From the NCBI GenBank assembly GCA_937927435.1, contig CALBDW010000013.1, forward strand, positions 1 through 50,965: a stretch of 50,965 bases of DNA. Direction: 5' to 3'. Shown one piece after another: positions 32,912 through 40,711 of the stretch. This DNA comes from an uncultured Bdellovibrionales bacterium. GTDB taxonomy: Bacteria; Bdellovibrionota; Bdellovibrionia; Bdellovibrionales; JAMPXM01. Position 1 is the stretch's first letter. The number at the start of each line of letters is the position of its first letter. The translations under genes and the position numbers were made by a program. Below the pieces are notes generated by a model. The model had not been told where the DNA came from and made no database searches. It saw only the letters and a program-made list of their open reading frames with translations.

Positions 32912-33445
32912 GTGGCCAACATCGTGAAGGATGAATTGATCATCGTGGGGATCGATCCCGGCAGCCGTTTCGTCGGTTTCGGCGCCGTTCGCGCCACGGT
33001 CCAGAAGATCGAGTTCTTGAGTTACGGCGTGATCGCTCCGCCGGAAGAACTCGATTTCAATACGCGTGTCGGAGTGATCGCCAAGGAGTTGGAAGTCCTG
33101 TTTCAGAAACTTCGTCCCGACGTGACGGTGATCGAACACGTGTTCTTGGGGCGCAATGCGGACAGCGCTTTTAAACTGGGACACGCGCGCGGAGTGGCCG
33201 TGGCGGCCGCCGTGCGAGCGGAATCGGAAGTCGTGGAATACGCCGCGCGGGCCGTAAAGAAGGGTATTACCGGTAACGGCGCCGCTTCGAAGGGGCAAGT
33301 GCAAACGGTTTTGGGCGCGCTCTTAGGTCTGAAAGGACGCGTACAAGCGGACGCGAGCGATGCGTTAGCTCTCGCGTTTTTTCATGCGCGAAACCTCGAT
33401 GTGATCTACAGGCTGAACCGCCAAATGAAGGAGATGGAGTCTTGA
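32912..33445 (+). CDS. ruvC: Crossover junction endodeoxyribonuclease RuvC
   Basis: RuvC resolves Holliday junctions as a dimer working with RuvAB. The four acidic residues of the RNase H-like site are recognisable: Asp 15 in GIDPGS, Glu in VIEHVFLGRN, and the two Asp of QADASDALALAFFHA. The GTG at 32912 is chosen: GGGGGAGG lies 8 bp upstream and the product is 177 aa, the usual size, although the frame is open to 32738. Its last codons overlap ruvA by 4 bp (TTGA). The order ruvC-ruvA-ruvB in one unit is common. Confidence 0.96.
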   Translation: MANIVKDELIIVGIDPGSRFVGFGAVRATVQKIEFLSYGVIAPPEELDFNTRVGVIAKELEVLFQKLRPDVTVIEHVFLGRNADSAFKLGHARGVAVAAAVRAESEVVEYAARAVKKGITGNGAASKGQVQTVLGALLGLKGRVQADASDALALAFFHARNLDVIYRLNRQMKEMES

Positions 33446-34053
33446 TCGGTTATCTCAAGGGAAAAATCGTCGAGCGCAACGAAGATTCCGTCGTCGTCGA
33501 TGTGGGCGGCGTCGGTTACGAATTGATTTGCTCCTTGAATACCTTGGCGGCGGTCGCCGACGGCGACGAGGTGGAATTGCGTGTGCAAACGCTCCTGCGC
33601 GAGGATGCACTTCAGCTTTTCGGCTTTGCGACCGCTCTCGAGAAGCGGATGTTCAATTCGCTTCTGAAGGTGAACGGCGTCGGCCCCAAGATGGCCATCA
33701 AGATTCTATCGGGAGCGAACCTGGAGGATCTGGCGAGAATGATCGAGGCGGGTGACGTAAAGGGGCTTGCGAGCTTACCGAAGGTCGGCAAGAAAACGGC
33801 CGAGCAGATGATTCTCGCTCTCAGGGGTAAACTCGCGATTGATGACTCTCCCGCGCCGAAACCTTCGAAGTCATCCGCGCGTTCGTCCGTCGGCGTGCGG
33901 TTCAGCGGTGCGCGCGCCGATGTTCTATCGGCGCTCGTGAACCTCGGCTTCCGGCTTCAGGACGCCGAAGCTGTGGTAGGACAGTTGCCTGAAGATATCG
34001 GCGTCGAACAGGGTGTTCGCGAAGGTTTGAGAATTTTAGCGGGATCGGTTTGA
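33442..34053 (+). CDS. ruvA: Holliday junction DNA helicase subunit RuvA
   Basis: RuvA binds four-way junctions as a tetramer and loads RuvB. The 203-aa protein has the OB domain (MIGYLKGKIVERNEDSVVVD), then paired helix-hairpin-helix motifs (VNGVGPKMAIKILSG and LPKVGKKTAEQMILALRGK). A Ser/Pro/Lys linker leads to domain III (ARADVLSALVNLGFRLQDAE), which contacts RuvB. It starts with TTG overlapping the ruvC stop, so it is translationally coupled. Length is typical. Confidence 0.98.
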   Translation: MIGYLKGKIVERNEDSVVVDVGGVGYELICSLNTLAAVADGDEVELRVQTLLREDALQLFGFATALEKRMFNSLLKVNGVGPKMAIKILSGANLEDLARMIEAGDVKGLASLPKVGKKTAEQMILALRGKLAIDDSPAPKPSKSSARSSVGVRFSGARADVLSALVNLGFRLQDAEAVVGQLPEDIGVEQGVREGLRILAGSV

Positions 34054-34084
34054 GCCGGGCTCTGCCGGGAAGAAAGGATGAACC

Positions 34085-35194
34085 ATGGAGCGCGAAAAAA
34101 TGAAACGCGTAACGGGTAAAACGAAAGCGGGCGGATCTTATACGCGGGAATTCTCGGCGGATTCCACCGCGACGAATGCCACGACAGAGGTTCCGCGTTT
34201 AGTTGATCGCTCTCGGGTTGACGGCGAACTTGCCTGGGAGCATGGCTTGAGACCCCAACGGTTCGAGGATTTCCCTGGGCAAACTCAGGTTAAAGAAAAG
34301 CTCAAAGTCTTCGTGGAAGCCGCCCGCCAGCGGGGGGAGCCGCTCGATCACACGCTTTTGAGCGGCCCTCCGGGACTCGGAAAGACGACGCTGGCGACGA
34401 TCATCGCCAATACGATGGGTGTCGAGATTAAGACAACATCGGGTCCGGCGCTCGACAAAAAAGGGGACCTCGCTGCGATTTTGACGAGTCTTAAGCCGAA
34501 TTCGATTCTTTTCATCGACGAGATCCATCGGTTGAACACGGTCGTGGAAGAGTATCTTTACAGCGCGATGGAGGACTTCTACATCGATATCGTTACCGGT
34601 GAAGGGTTAGGCGCGCGCACGATGAAGTTTCAGCTTGCTCCCTTTACGCTGATCGGCGCCACGACGCGAGCGGGCTTATTGAAGGCTCCTTTCCGCGACC
34701 GTTTCGGAATCGTCGAACGCCTTTCATTCTACGACAAACCGACGCTCGGCCAAATCGTCATGCGCTCGGCGCGCATTTTGGGAACCGAGACCACGGAGGA
34801 CGGCGCGCTTGAGATTGCCAAACGCAGCCGCGGTACGCCTCGTATTGCGAATCGTCTATTGAAGCGCGTGAGGGATTATGCGCAAGTGAAGGGTGATGGT
34901 CGTATCACTGCGGAACTTGCGGCCTACGCCTTGGATCAACTCGAAGTCGACCATCTCGGGCTTGACGATATGGACCGGAAGATTCTTTCGCTGATTCATG
35001 AAAAGTTCGGCGGTGGTCCGGTTGGTATCGAAACCCTGTCGGCGGCGCTTAGCGAGGAAAAGGACACGATCGAGGAGGTTTACGAGCCGTTCCTGTTGCA
35101 GGAAGGTTTAATCCAAAAAACGCCTCGTGGTCGTGTGATCACGGAGTTGGCGAAGGTGCATCTGGAATCGTCCGCGTCCCCAAACCCGCGGTAA
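34085..35194 (+). CDS. ruvB: Holliday junction branch migration ATPase RuvB
   Basis: RuvB is the AAA+ motor that drives branch migration. Walker A is GPPGLGKTT (about 94-102) and Walker B is LFIDEIHRLN. Sensor 1 is GATTRAG, the arginine finger lies in PFRDRFG, and the C-terminal winged helix carries GGGPVGIETLSAALSEEKDT. The N-terminus is about 30 residues longer than in E. coli RuvB and is basic and Ser/Thr-rich, probably disordered. AAAGGATG about 7 bp before the ATG at 34085 supports this start; no later Met precedes the conserved domain. It lies 31 bp after ruvA in the same unit. Confidence 0.98.
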   Translation: MEREKMKRVTGKTKAGGSYTREFSADSTATNATTEVPRLVDRSRVDGELAWEHGLRPQRFEDFPGQTQVKEKLKVFVEAARQRGEPLDHTLLSGPPGLGKTTLATIIANTMGVEIKTTSGPALDKKGDLAAILTSLKPNSILFIDEIHRLNTVVEEYLYSAMEDFYIDIVTGEGLGARTMKFQLAPFTLIGATTRAGLLKAPFRDRFGIVERLSFYDKPTLGQIVMRSARILGTETTEDGALEIAKRSRGTPRIANRLLKRVRDYAQVKGDGRITAELAAYALDQLEVDHLGLDDMDRKILSLIHEKFGGGPVGIETLSAALSEEKDTIEEVYEPFLLQEGLIQKTPRGRVITELAKVHLESSASPNPR

Positions 35195-35218
35195 CACGCT
35201 TGGGGACGGGCATCGAAG

Positions 35219-36043
35219 TTACTGCAGATATTCGATTTTAAGAACCGGACCGAAGGCGTTCTTGAGGTCTCCGAGCGTGATCGGTCCACCCGAAGTTTTC
35301 GTGCACGAGAAGCCGAAAAGGTTGTTGCGGACGAGCAAGTGGGCGACGCGCACGCCGCTCGTGAACTCTTCAAATAAAACCGTTCCGTGAAATTGCATTT
35401 CGATGGCCTCGTTATTGATCAGGCCGACCGTCAGAGCCGAAATGAAGTTGACGCCGCAAAGAACGTTCGTCGGTGCTTGCGCGGCGCCAGCGATGTCGAG
35501 GATCTGACCGTTCGCCGCGAAGGATTTCATCGGTTGGCTGGCGAGCGTCTTAAACGCCGCCGTGTCTTCAACCGTGATTTGAAGGGCTTGGGCCTCCAGG
35601 AGACCGAATGGAGTTTGGTCGCCGCTGTTCTCTTGAAGAGCGACATCGCCGCCGATCTCCGTGTAAAGGGTGCTCAGTGCCGAACATGCGCTTTTGAGGC
35701 TATCCGTGTTCACGACACGACCAAGCTGCGGAATCGAACAAGTGACGCTTTCCGGGTATCTCTTCATGAAGCGGCGGCAGGAAAAGACGGTTTCCGGAAG
35801 GGAAGGCGGAAGTTGGTTGGCGTCCAAGTAGGGAGCGGCTGAGCTGATCAACCGTATCGCATTGACGAAATCCGCTGCGAATTCCCGCGAACACTGCTGC
35901 ACGACTTGCGGCGCTTGTTGAGGCGCTTCGACCTTTTGCTCGGCCTCATCGGTCTGAGCCCGCGCGGGGCCACCGACGCCGACCACCGTAATAGTAAACA
36001 AAGCAATTAAAGGAAGACGAGCGGACTGAATGAACGACTTCAT
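35219..36043 (-). CDS. Exported protein of unknown function with conserved-looking cysteines
   Basis: A signal peptide (MKSFIQSARLPLIALFTITV, cleaved after ARA near residue 29) precedes a ~245-residue mature protein. A Gln/Glu/Pro-rich start (about 30-50) is followed by a domain with seven cysteines (QQCSREF, VFSCRRF, VTCSIPQ, KSACSAL, VLCGVN, FSCTK and others), suggesting disulfides in the periplasm. No family was recognised. GGAAGGA upstream of the ATG is a good ribosome binding site. It converges with ruvB with 24 bp between. Function unknown. Confidence 0.82.
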   Translation of the reverse strand: MKSFIQSARLPLIALFTITVVGVGGPARAQTDEAEQKVEAPQQAPQVVQQCSREFAADFVNAIRLISSAAPYLDANQLPPSLPETVFSCRRFMKRYPESVTCSIPQLGRVVNTDSLKSACSALSTLYTEIGGDVALQENSGDQTPFGLLEAQALQITVEDTAAFKTLASQPMKSFAANGQILDIAGAAQAPTNVLCGVNFISALTVGLINNEAIEMQFHGTVLFEEFTSGVRVAHLLVRNNLFGFSCTKTSGGPITLGDLKNAFGPVLKIEYLQ

Positions 36044-36210
36044 GTTTTGTTCCTTCCCATCACGGCTACGGAAACGGCCATGATATTCGGCGCGCTTCGA
36101 CGCGGCTGCTCAATTTAATGGAAGTTGTTATGCGTCGCAAGGGCCGTCGATGAGACGCCGTTTAAACGGCAGCTGAGAAGGGTTGAACCGCCAGGTTTTG
36201 CAATTTTTTC

Positions 36211-36483
36211 CTAAGGATACTCGCAAAAATAGTCGGCTTTGGAGTAGTGGCGGCTCTCGTTTGTCAGAGTGCAGGTCTTAAAAAAGAAGTCGATTTCGCT
36301 CGTGGGGCGCGACTTCATCCGTTTCTTAAACGTGAACCAGTCGCTTCCGTAGGCCGCGGCATCGACCTGTGTTTCTTCCGGAGGTGGGGGCTCGGACTGA
36401 AAGGTCGCGCTGTCTCGGCCGGTCACGCAGGCGCCGAGAAGGGCGAGCAGGAGAGGAAAAAGTCCGTGCGGGAAGACTCTCAT
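36211..36483 (-). CDS. Small putative lipoprotein (90 aa)
   Basis: The N-terminus is a short signal with the lipobox LLGAC near residue 19, so the protein is probably lipid-anchored. The mature part has a Pro/Glu-rich stretch (SEPPPPEETQ), a FFFKTCTLTNESRH region and a terminal CEYP, giving a possible disulfide. The ribosome binding site is weak. The lipobox is the main reason for accepting the gene. No function assigned. Confidence 0.58.
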   Translation of the reverse strand: MRVFPHGLFPLLLALLGACVTGRDSATFQSEPPPPEETQVDAAAYGSDWFTFKKRMKSRPTSEIDFFFKTCTLTNESRHYSKADYFCEYP

Positions 36484-36896
36484 GAAACTTATTTTGTGCC
36501 TGTTATCGCATCTTGTCGCGTTGAAACGCGCCGGACCTGGCTTTATGTCTGATCGATTTCAAAACTGGCTCACAATCGTGGGGACGAGGCGTTAACATTC
36601 AAAAAGTGACGCCCTATCCGCTATTTAGCGCCATCTCCGCGGAAGTGAGCCAGTTTATTTGGGATGTGACTTTTTCGGCACACCGAGAGTGGCCTTTCCG
36701 CAACAAAGAGGAGCTAGTTACACTCCCAGGATGAATTCCAGACTTTGGTAGTAGGTTTATAAATGGAAGTGTTTTCAGTGGTTTATCGCGGATTATTCGC
36801 TTGTTTTCATTCTTCCGGATAACAGGTTCTTTGGCATTGCAATTGCCTGTCAATGCTAGGTAGTTGGAACAGCAATGAATTGAAAGGCTTTAGCGA
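36484..36896. other. Intergenic region with inverted repeat remnant, upstream of lpxC
   Basis: This 413-bp stretch carries no convincing gene. It contains the inverted pair of GTGAGCCAGTTT-type repeats at 36561-36660 and the lpxC leader. A TTGGCA at 36831 might be a -35 box, but no fitting -10 was found. Confidence 0.5.
36561..36660. repeat. Inverted repeat pair resembling insertion-sequence ends
   Basis: AAAACTGGCTCAC (start of a 27-nt unit, 36561-36587) reappears in inverted orientation as GTGAGCCAGTTTATTT at 36645-36660, with about 57 bp between the unit and its inverse. The 27-nt unit matches two direct copies at 50697 and 50766 (21 and 22 of 27 positions). Degenerate repeats of this type at the ends of IS21-family elements are the closest comparison I know. 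No transposase fragment is present, so this would be a solo end pair or a miniature element. Confidence 0.5.
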
Positions 36897-37844
36897 ATGT
36901 TTCTCCAGCGCACGATCCGCAAGCGAGTGACTGTTGAAGGTTTAGGGCTTCATACCGGGGAACCGGCCGCCATCACTTTCAAACCCGCTCCCGTGAATTC
37001 TGGTATTCATGTGGTGCGTACGGACTTGCCGGGGGCACCGGCCATTCCGGTCCATGCGCAGCATGTGCGGGCCACTCAGATGGCGACAACAATCGGCGGG
37101 GCGGCTTTTTCGGTTTCCACGGTTGAACACTGTCTCTCGTCGCTTGCGGCCTTTCGCATCGACAACCTGATTATTGAACTCAGCGGCCCTGAGATTCCAA
37201 TCGGCGACGGAAGCGCCCATGTCTTTATGGAGGCGATTCTGAGCGCCGGCTTCGCCGAGCAGGATCAGCCGAGAAAATACGCATATGTCACGGAACCGAT
37301 CTTCGTCGGAGACGACAACAAGCACGCTTATGTCGTCCCGTACAACGGTTTGCGGGTGACGTGTACGATCGATTTTCCGCACCCGAAGATTGGGCGCCAG
37401 CGCCTTGACCTCGATATCAATGAGACGAGCTTCGCCCGTGAATTGGCGTCGGCGCGAACGTTCGGCTTCCTGAAAGACGTCGAAGCTCTGCGAGCCAAGG
37501 GGTTGGCCCGCGGCGGAAGTCTCGAAAACGCCATCGTTTTGGATGAAAATGATATTTTGAATCCGGAAGGCTTAAGGTTCCCTGACGAGTTTGTGCGTCA
37601 TAAGATGCTGGACGCCTTGGGTGACCTGGTGACCCTGGGAATGCCTCTTATGGGGCACTTGGTTCTGTATAAAGCCGGCCATGATCTGATGAATCAATTG
37701 GTTAAGAAAATCCTCGCTTCTCCGGGGAGCTATCGCCATATCGAACTGGGAGCCGAGCCGGAATTCGTCGTCCCCGAGTTCGACCGTGAAGCCGTTACAC
37801 CCGAAAGCCTGCGCGCCGCGGCCGCCTCATGGCCTAATCAGTAA
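36897..37844 (+). CDS. lpxC: UDP-3-O-acyl-N-acetylglucosamine deacetylase LpxC
   Basis: LpxC catalyses the committed zinc-dependent step of lipid A synthesis in the cytosol. Zinc ligands are His 78 (STVEHCLSSLAA), His 235 and Asp 239 (RHKMLDALGDL), and the catalytic His 262 lies in GHDLMNQL. The start MFLQRTIRKRVTVEGLGLHTG is typical. The 315-aa length matches the family. AAAGG lies 10 bp before the ATG. It stands alone between a repeat-containing region and the alanine dehydrogenase gene, not in the usual division/cell-wall cluster. Confidence 0.98.
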   Translation: MFLQRTIRKRVTVEGLGLHTGEPAAITFKPAPVNSGIHVVRTDLPGAPAIPVHAQHVRATQMATTIGGAAFSVSTVEHCLSSLAAFRIDNLIIELSGPEIPIGDGSAHVFMEAILSAGFAEQDQPRKYAYVTEPIFVGDDNKHAYVVPYNGLRVTCTIDFPHPKIGRQRLDLDINETSFARELASARTFGFLKDVEALRAKGLARGGSLENAIVLDENDILNPEGLRFPDEFVRHKMLDALGDLVTLGMPLMGHLVLYKAGHDLMNQLVKKILASPGSYRHIELGAEPEFVVPEFDREAVTPESLRAAAASWPNQ

Positions 37845-37960
37845 GCGGACGAATCTCGCTTGTCGGGTGAAGGCGTTTGTGTTGGAATCGCCCCCTGAAA
37901 GTTGACCCTTAATAGCAGCCCGCGCTGCGGATGACGAAATCACCGAGAAGGATTTGAGTC

Positions 37961-39067
37961 ATGATTATTGGTGTTCCGAAAGAAATTAAAATCAGTGAAA
38001 ACCGCGTCGGCTTGACGGAAGCAGGCGTCAAACAACTGGTCCAAGAAGGGCACACCGTTTACGTCGAAAAAGACGCCGGTCTCGGCAGCCGCATTTCGAA
38101 CGAAGCGTACGAGCAGGCCGGAGCCAAAATTCTTGATTCGGCGAAAGAAATCTACGCGAAGGCCGACATGATCTGGAAAGTGAAGGAGCCGCTGCCAGAC
38201 GAATACGATCTGATGCGCGAAAATCAGATCCTCTACACGTACCTTCACCTTGCGGCCGAGCCTAAACTGACGAAAGTTCTCTGCGAACGCAAAGTGAAGG
38301 CGATCGCGTATGAGACGATTCAGTTGGCCGACGGTTCCTTGCCGCTTCTCACGCCGATGTCGGCCGTTGCCGGTCGCATGGCGACTCAAATCGGGGCGTT
38401 CTATCTTCAGAAAGATCACGGCGGAAAAGGCATTCTCCTTGGCGGCGTGACGGGCGTTGCGCGCGGTAAGGTCACCATTATCGGCGGCGGCGTCGTCGGT
38501 ACAAACGCGGCGAAAATGGCCGTCGGACTCGGCGCGGATGTCACAGTGCTTGACGTGAATCATCGCCGCCTTGAGTATCTCGACGATATTTTCCAAGGCC
38601 GCCTTAAAGTGCTTCATTCGAACTCGCAAAATATCGAGGCGGCGGTAAGTGAAAGCGATTTGGTGATCGGCGCGGTTCTGGTCACGGGCTGGAAAGCTCC
38701 GGTTCTCGTCACGAAGGAAATGATCGCGAAAATGCAACCGGGCTCCGTCGTTGTTGACGTGGCTGTCGACCAAGGCGGTTGTATTGAGACCTGCCGCCCG
38801 ACGACCCACCAAAACCCGACATATGAGGTGAACGGCGTGATCCACTATTGCGTGCCGAACATGCCGGGTGTTGTCGCTCGCACGTCGACATACGCGCTCA
38901 CGAACGCCACGTTCAAGTACGGTTCGATGATCGCGCAAATGGGTGTGGAAGACGCGATCGCCAAAGATCCGGCCCTCTATAAAGGGCTCAATGTATACGG
39001 CGGCTATGTTTGCTACGAGCCGGTCGCTCGCAGCTTGAACATGGAATACCGCCCGTATCGTCAGTAA
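37961..39067 (+). CDS. ald: Alanine dehydrogenase
   Basis: NAD-dependent L-alanine dehydrogenase interconverts alanine with pyruvate and ammonia. The N-terminus MIIGVPKEIKISENRVGLT, catalytic Lys 75 (IWKVKEP) and His 96 (YTYLHLAAE), the Rossmann loop IGGGVVGTNAAKMA, and DVAVDQGGCIET all match. The 368-aa length fits the family. A 116-bp gap after lpxC suggests its own promoter. The last 80 bp overlap the convergent metallo-beta-lactamase gene, and a hairpin just beyond the stop may terminate it. Confidence 0.98.
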   Translation: MIIGVPKEIKISENRVGLTEAGVKQLVQEGHTVYVEKDAGLGSRISNEAYEQAGAKILDSAKEIYAKADMIWKVKEPLPDEYDLMRENQILYTYLHLAAEPKLTKVLCERKVKAIAYETIQLADGSLPLLTPMSAVAGRMATQIGAFYLQKDHGGKGILLGGVTGVARGKVTIIGGGVVGTNAAKMAVGLGADVTVLDVNHRRLEYLDDIFQGRLKVLHSNSQNIEAAVSESDLVIGAVLVTGWKAPVLVTKEMIAKMQPGSVVVDVAVDQGGCIETCRPTTHQNPTYEVNGVIHYCVPNMPGVVARTSTYALTNATFKYGSMIAQMGVEDAIAKDPALYKGLNVYGGYVCYEPVARSLNMEYRPYRQ

Positions 39068-39836
39068 GTCTGCTCCGAAGCCGGGGAACCTCCCAATGGA
39101 TGGTTCCCCAGTCTTCCGTGCTCAATAAAGCAATTCCGTTTTTTCTTAAACGATTCGAAACGCTGGGGTGCGGATGCCCGTAGCGGGCCTTGCGCGCGCT
39201 CGCGACGGCTTGTTTGAGCCGCGGAAGGCGTTTGAGAAGGGCTTGCGAGGTCGAAGTCCGGCTGCCGTGGTGCCCTAGAAGCGCGAAGCGAACGGCGAAA
39301 CGGTCAAGCGAGGGCCCCCAACTCCTCTCCTCTTTTGAGGTCGAATCGCCCGGTAGAAGCGCGAGTCCTCTGAGGACCAGAATGCGGCTTAACGAGTTGG
39401 CAGAACTTCGGTTCGAAGCTTGAGGAGTGAGTTCGACGACGGCGCCTTTGGGAATCGTGGCTTTCCCGAACGCATCGCACGGAGGAAGTTCGCTCAAATA
39501 TTTCTGTTTATATGGGGTCGGTCGGCCACGGGGCATGGAAAGGATACAGAGCTTTTCAAAGTTTCGTCGTGCCCTTCGCGCGAAGCCGATGTGATCCCAA
39601 TCCCAATGGCTGAAGACCGCCAGGTTTTCGCGATGTCCGCAGGTTTCACGGATTCGGGGCCACGGCGCGAACTCACCGCCCATGTCGAAGTGTATGCAAG
39701 CCTGAGGGGTGACCCAGGTGGTCCACAGACCTTGGCCGACGTTCCAAACGATGAGCCGTTCCCGAGCGTCTAACAGGGAACGCTGAGAAATGAAGTCCGG
39801 GGCCAACAAGAGGATGAAAGTTATGAGCGCGCGCAT
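38988..39836 (-). CDS. ComEC-type metallo-beta-lactamase domain as a separate protein
   Basis: The 282-aa protein matches the C-terminal metallo-beta-lactamase domain of ComEC. It has the VWNVGQGLWTTWV strand, the metal motif SHWDWDHIGF, LLPGDS, ALLGHHGSRTSTS and YGHPHPSVSNRLRKNG, ending in STEDWGTIHW. All core ligands look intact. It begins with its own hydrophobic segment (MRALITFILLLAPDFIS), a last membrane helix or signal peptide. The ATG at 39836 has AAGGAG 11 bp upstream, inside the membrane-protein gene, and the genes overlap by 16 bp in different frames. The last ~40 residues have no homology pattern and lie antisense to ald. In transformation this domain is thought to degrade the non-transported strand. 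Confidence 0.85.
   Translation of the reverse strand: MRALITFILLLAPDFISQRSLLDARERLIVWNVGQGLWTTWVTPQACIHFDMGGEFAPWPRIRETCGHRENLAVFSHWDWDHIGFARRARRNFEKLCILSMPRGRPTPYKQKYLSELPPCDAFGKATIPKGAVVELTPQASNRSSANSLSRILVLRGLALLPGDSTSKEERSWGPSLDRFAVRFALLGHHGSRTSTSQALLKRLPRLKQAVASARKARYGHPHPSVSNRLRKNGIALLSTEDWGTIHWEVPRLRSRLTDDTGGIPCSSCERPARSKHSRRIH
39083..39109 (+). terminator. Hairpin after ald
   Basis: GGGGAACC (39083-39090) pairs with GGTTCCCC (39102-39109), 16 bp after the ald stop. No T-tract follows, and it lies within the convergent metallo-beta-lactamase coding region, so it is only a weak terminator candidate. Confidence 0.4.
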
Positions 39837-40711
39837 GTGAGACGACACTCCTTATGCCAAGCAAGCGCCGTTAACACGGTGATATATGTCAGTAAGATCG
39901 GAAGCGGCACTTCACAGCGTTCGAGTCCTGGCGGGACGTAGGAAGCGAGAAGGCGGACGACGTCTTTCACAATTCGCCACAGCCAGTCGGTGAGGGGAGC
40001 GAGGTTTGGGACCAAAAAGGTGAGAAGCGAAGCTGGAAAGAGTGCGAGTCCCATAAATGGCGCGAAGATGAAATTACATAAGATGGACGCCGGGTGTGGA
40101 AGAGAAAAGGGGAGAAGTCCGGGAGCGATGAAGGCGTACGCTCGGACGTTCTTTAGAAACGTATCGCCCGGAGAGCGCCAATCGAGAAGCGCAAGCCCCA
40201 ATAACCAACTCAAGCTGAGAGAAAGAAGCGAGGTGGGACCTTTGCAAAATCCCATCGCGAGTAAACCTGACATGCACAAGATTTGAACGTCACCCCACGA
40301 AAAACGAAAACGCTCATTGAGACGGCGGAAGAAAAGTGAGAATACGGCGCGCACGACCACCGCTTCCAGGCGATTGGCAACCGCAAAGAGCAGGAGTGCG
40401 AGCGGGATTACATGGCGAATCAATGCGCAATGGCGACTCGCAATAACCAAAACTGTTTCCAGAAATGCAACGTGTGAACCGGAAACAACCATCAAGTGGA
40501 TAAGTCCTGTTTGTCGCAATTCGTCCCGGAATGATGAGACGTTCAACGAAGCACCACAGACGATGGCGCGGTAATTCTCAACTTCTGAAGTGAGAGGTGC
40601 GAGCTTTAGACATGCCTGATGAAAAGGCGCAGCGAAATCGGCCATTCTCTGCGGCCAACCCGCACTCAAAGAAAAGGCCGAAAACAATAAAATCCCAAGG
40701 ATAATCAGCAC
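39821..40711 (-). CDS. comEC: ComEC-like DNA uptake channel, membrane domain only
   Basis: The 296-aa polytopic protein has the competence-domain signature GLIHLMVVSGSHVAF (family HLLAISGLHV) and about eight hydrophobic segments. It represents only the channel core. The N-terminal OB-like DUF4131 domain of full ComEC is absent, and the metallo-beta-lactamase domain is in the next gene. The start is GTG 40711 with a weak ribosome binding site; a short N-terminal membrane segment and ~45 residues precede the core. The frame runs cleanly to TAA at 39821, overlapping the next gene. ComEC would move single-stranded DNA across the inner membrane. The split is probably natural, but a sequencing frameshift cannot be excluded. 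Confidence 0.82.
   Translation of the reverse strand: MLIILGILLFSAFSLSAGWPQRMADFAAPFHQACLKLAPLTSEVENYRAIVCGASLNVSSFRDELRQTGLIHLMVVSGSHVAFLETVLVIASRHCALIRHVIPLALLLFAVANRLEAVVVRAVFSLFFRRLNERFRFSWGDVQILCMSGLLAMGFCKGPTSLLSLSLSWLLGLALLDWRSPGDTFLKNVRAYAFIAPGLLPFSLPHPASILCNFIFAPFMGLALFPASLLTFLVPNLAPLTDWLWRIVKDVVRLLASYVPPGLERCEVPLPILLTYITVLTALAWHKECRLTCARS

Noticed and set aside
37940..38938. 332-codon minus-strand frame across alanine dehydrogenase
   Set aside because: Antisense to an unmistakable ald gene; no motifs.
39821..39848. ComEC split as a sequencing frameshift
   Set aside because: Not fully excluded, but the downstream gene has its own ATG, AAGGAG and hydrophobic N-terminus, so a natural split is favoured.
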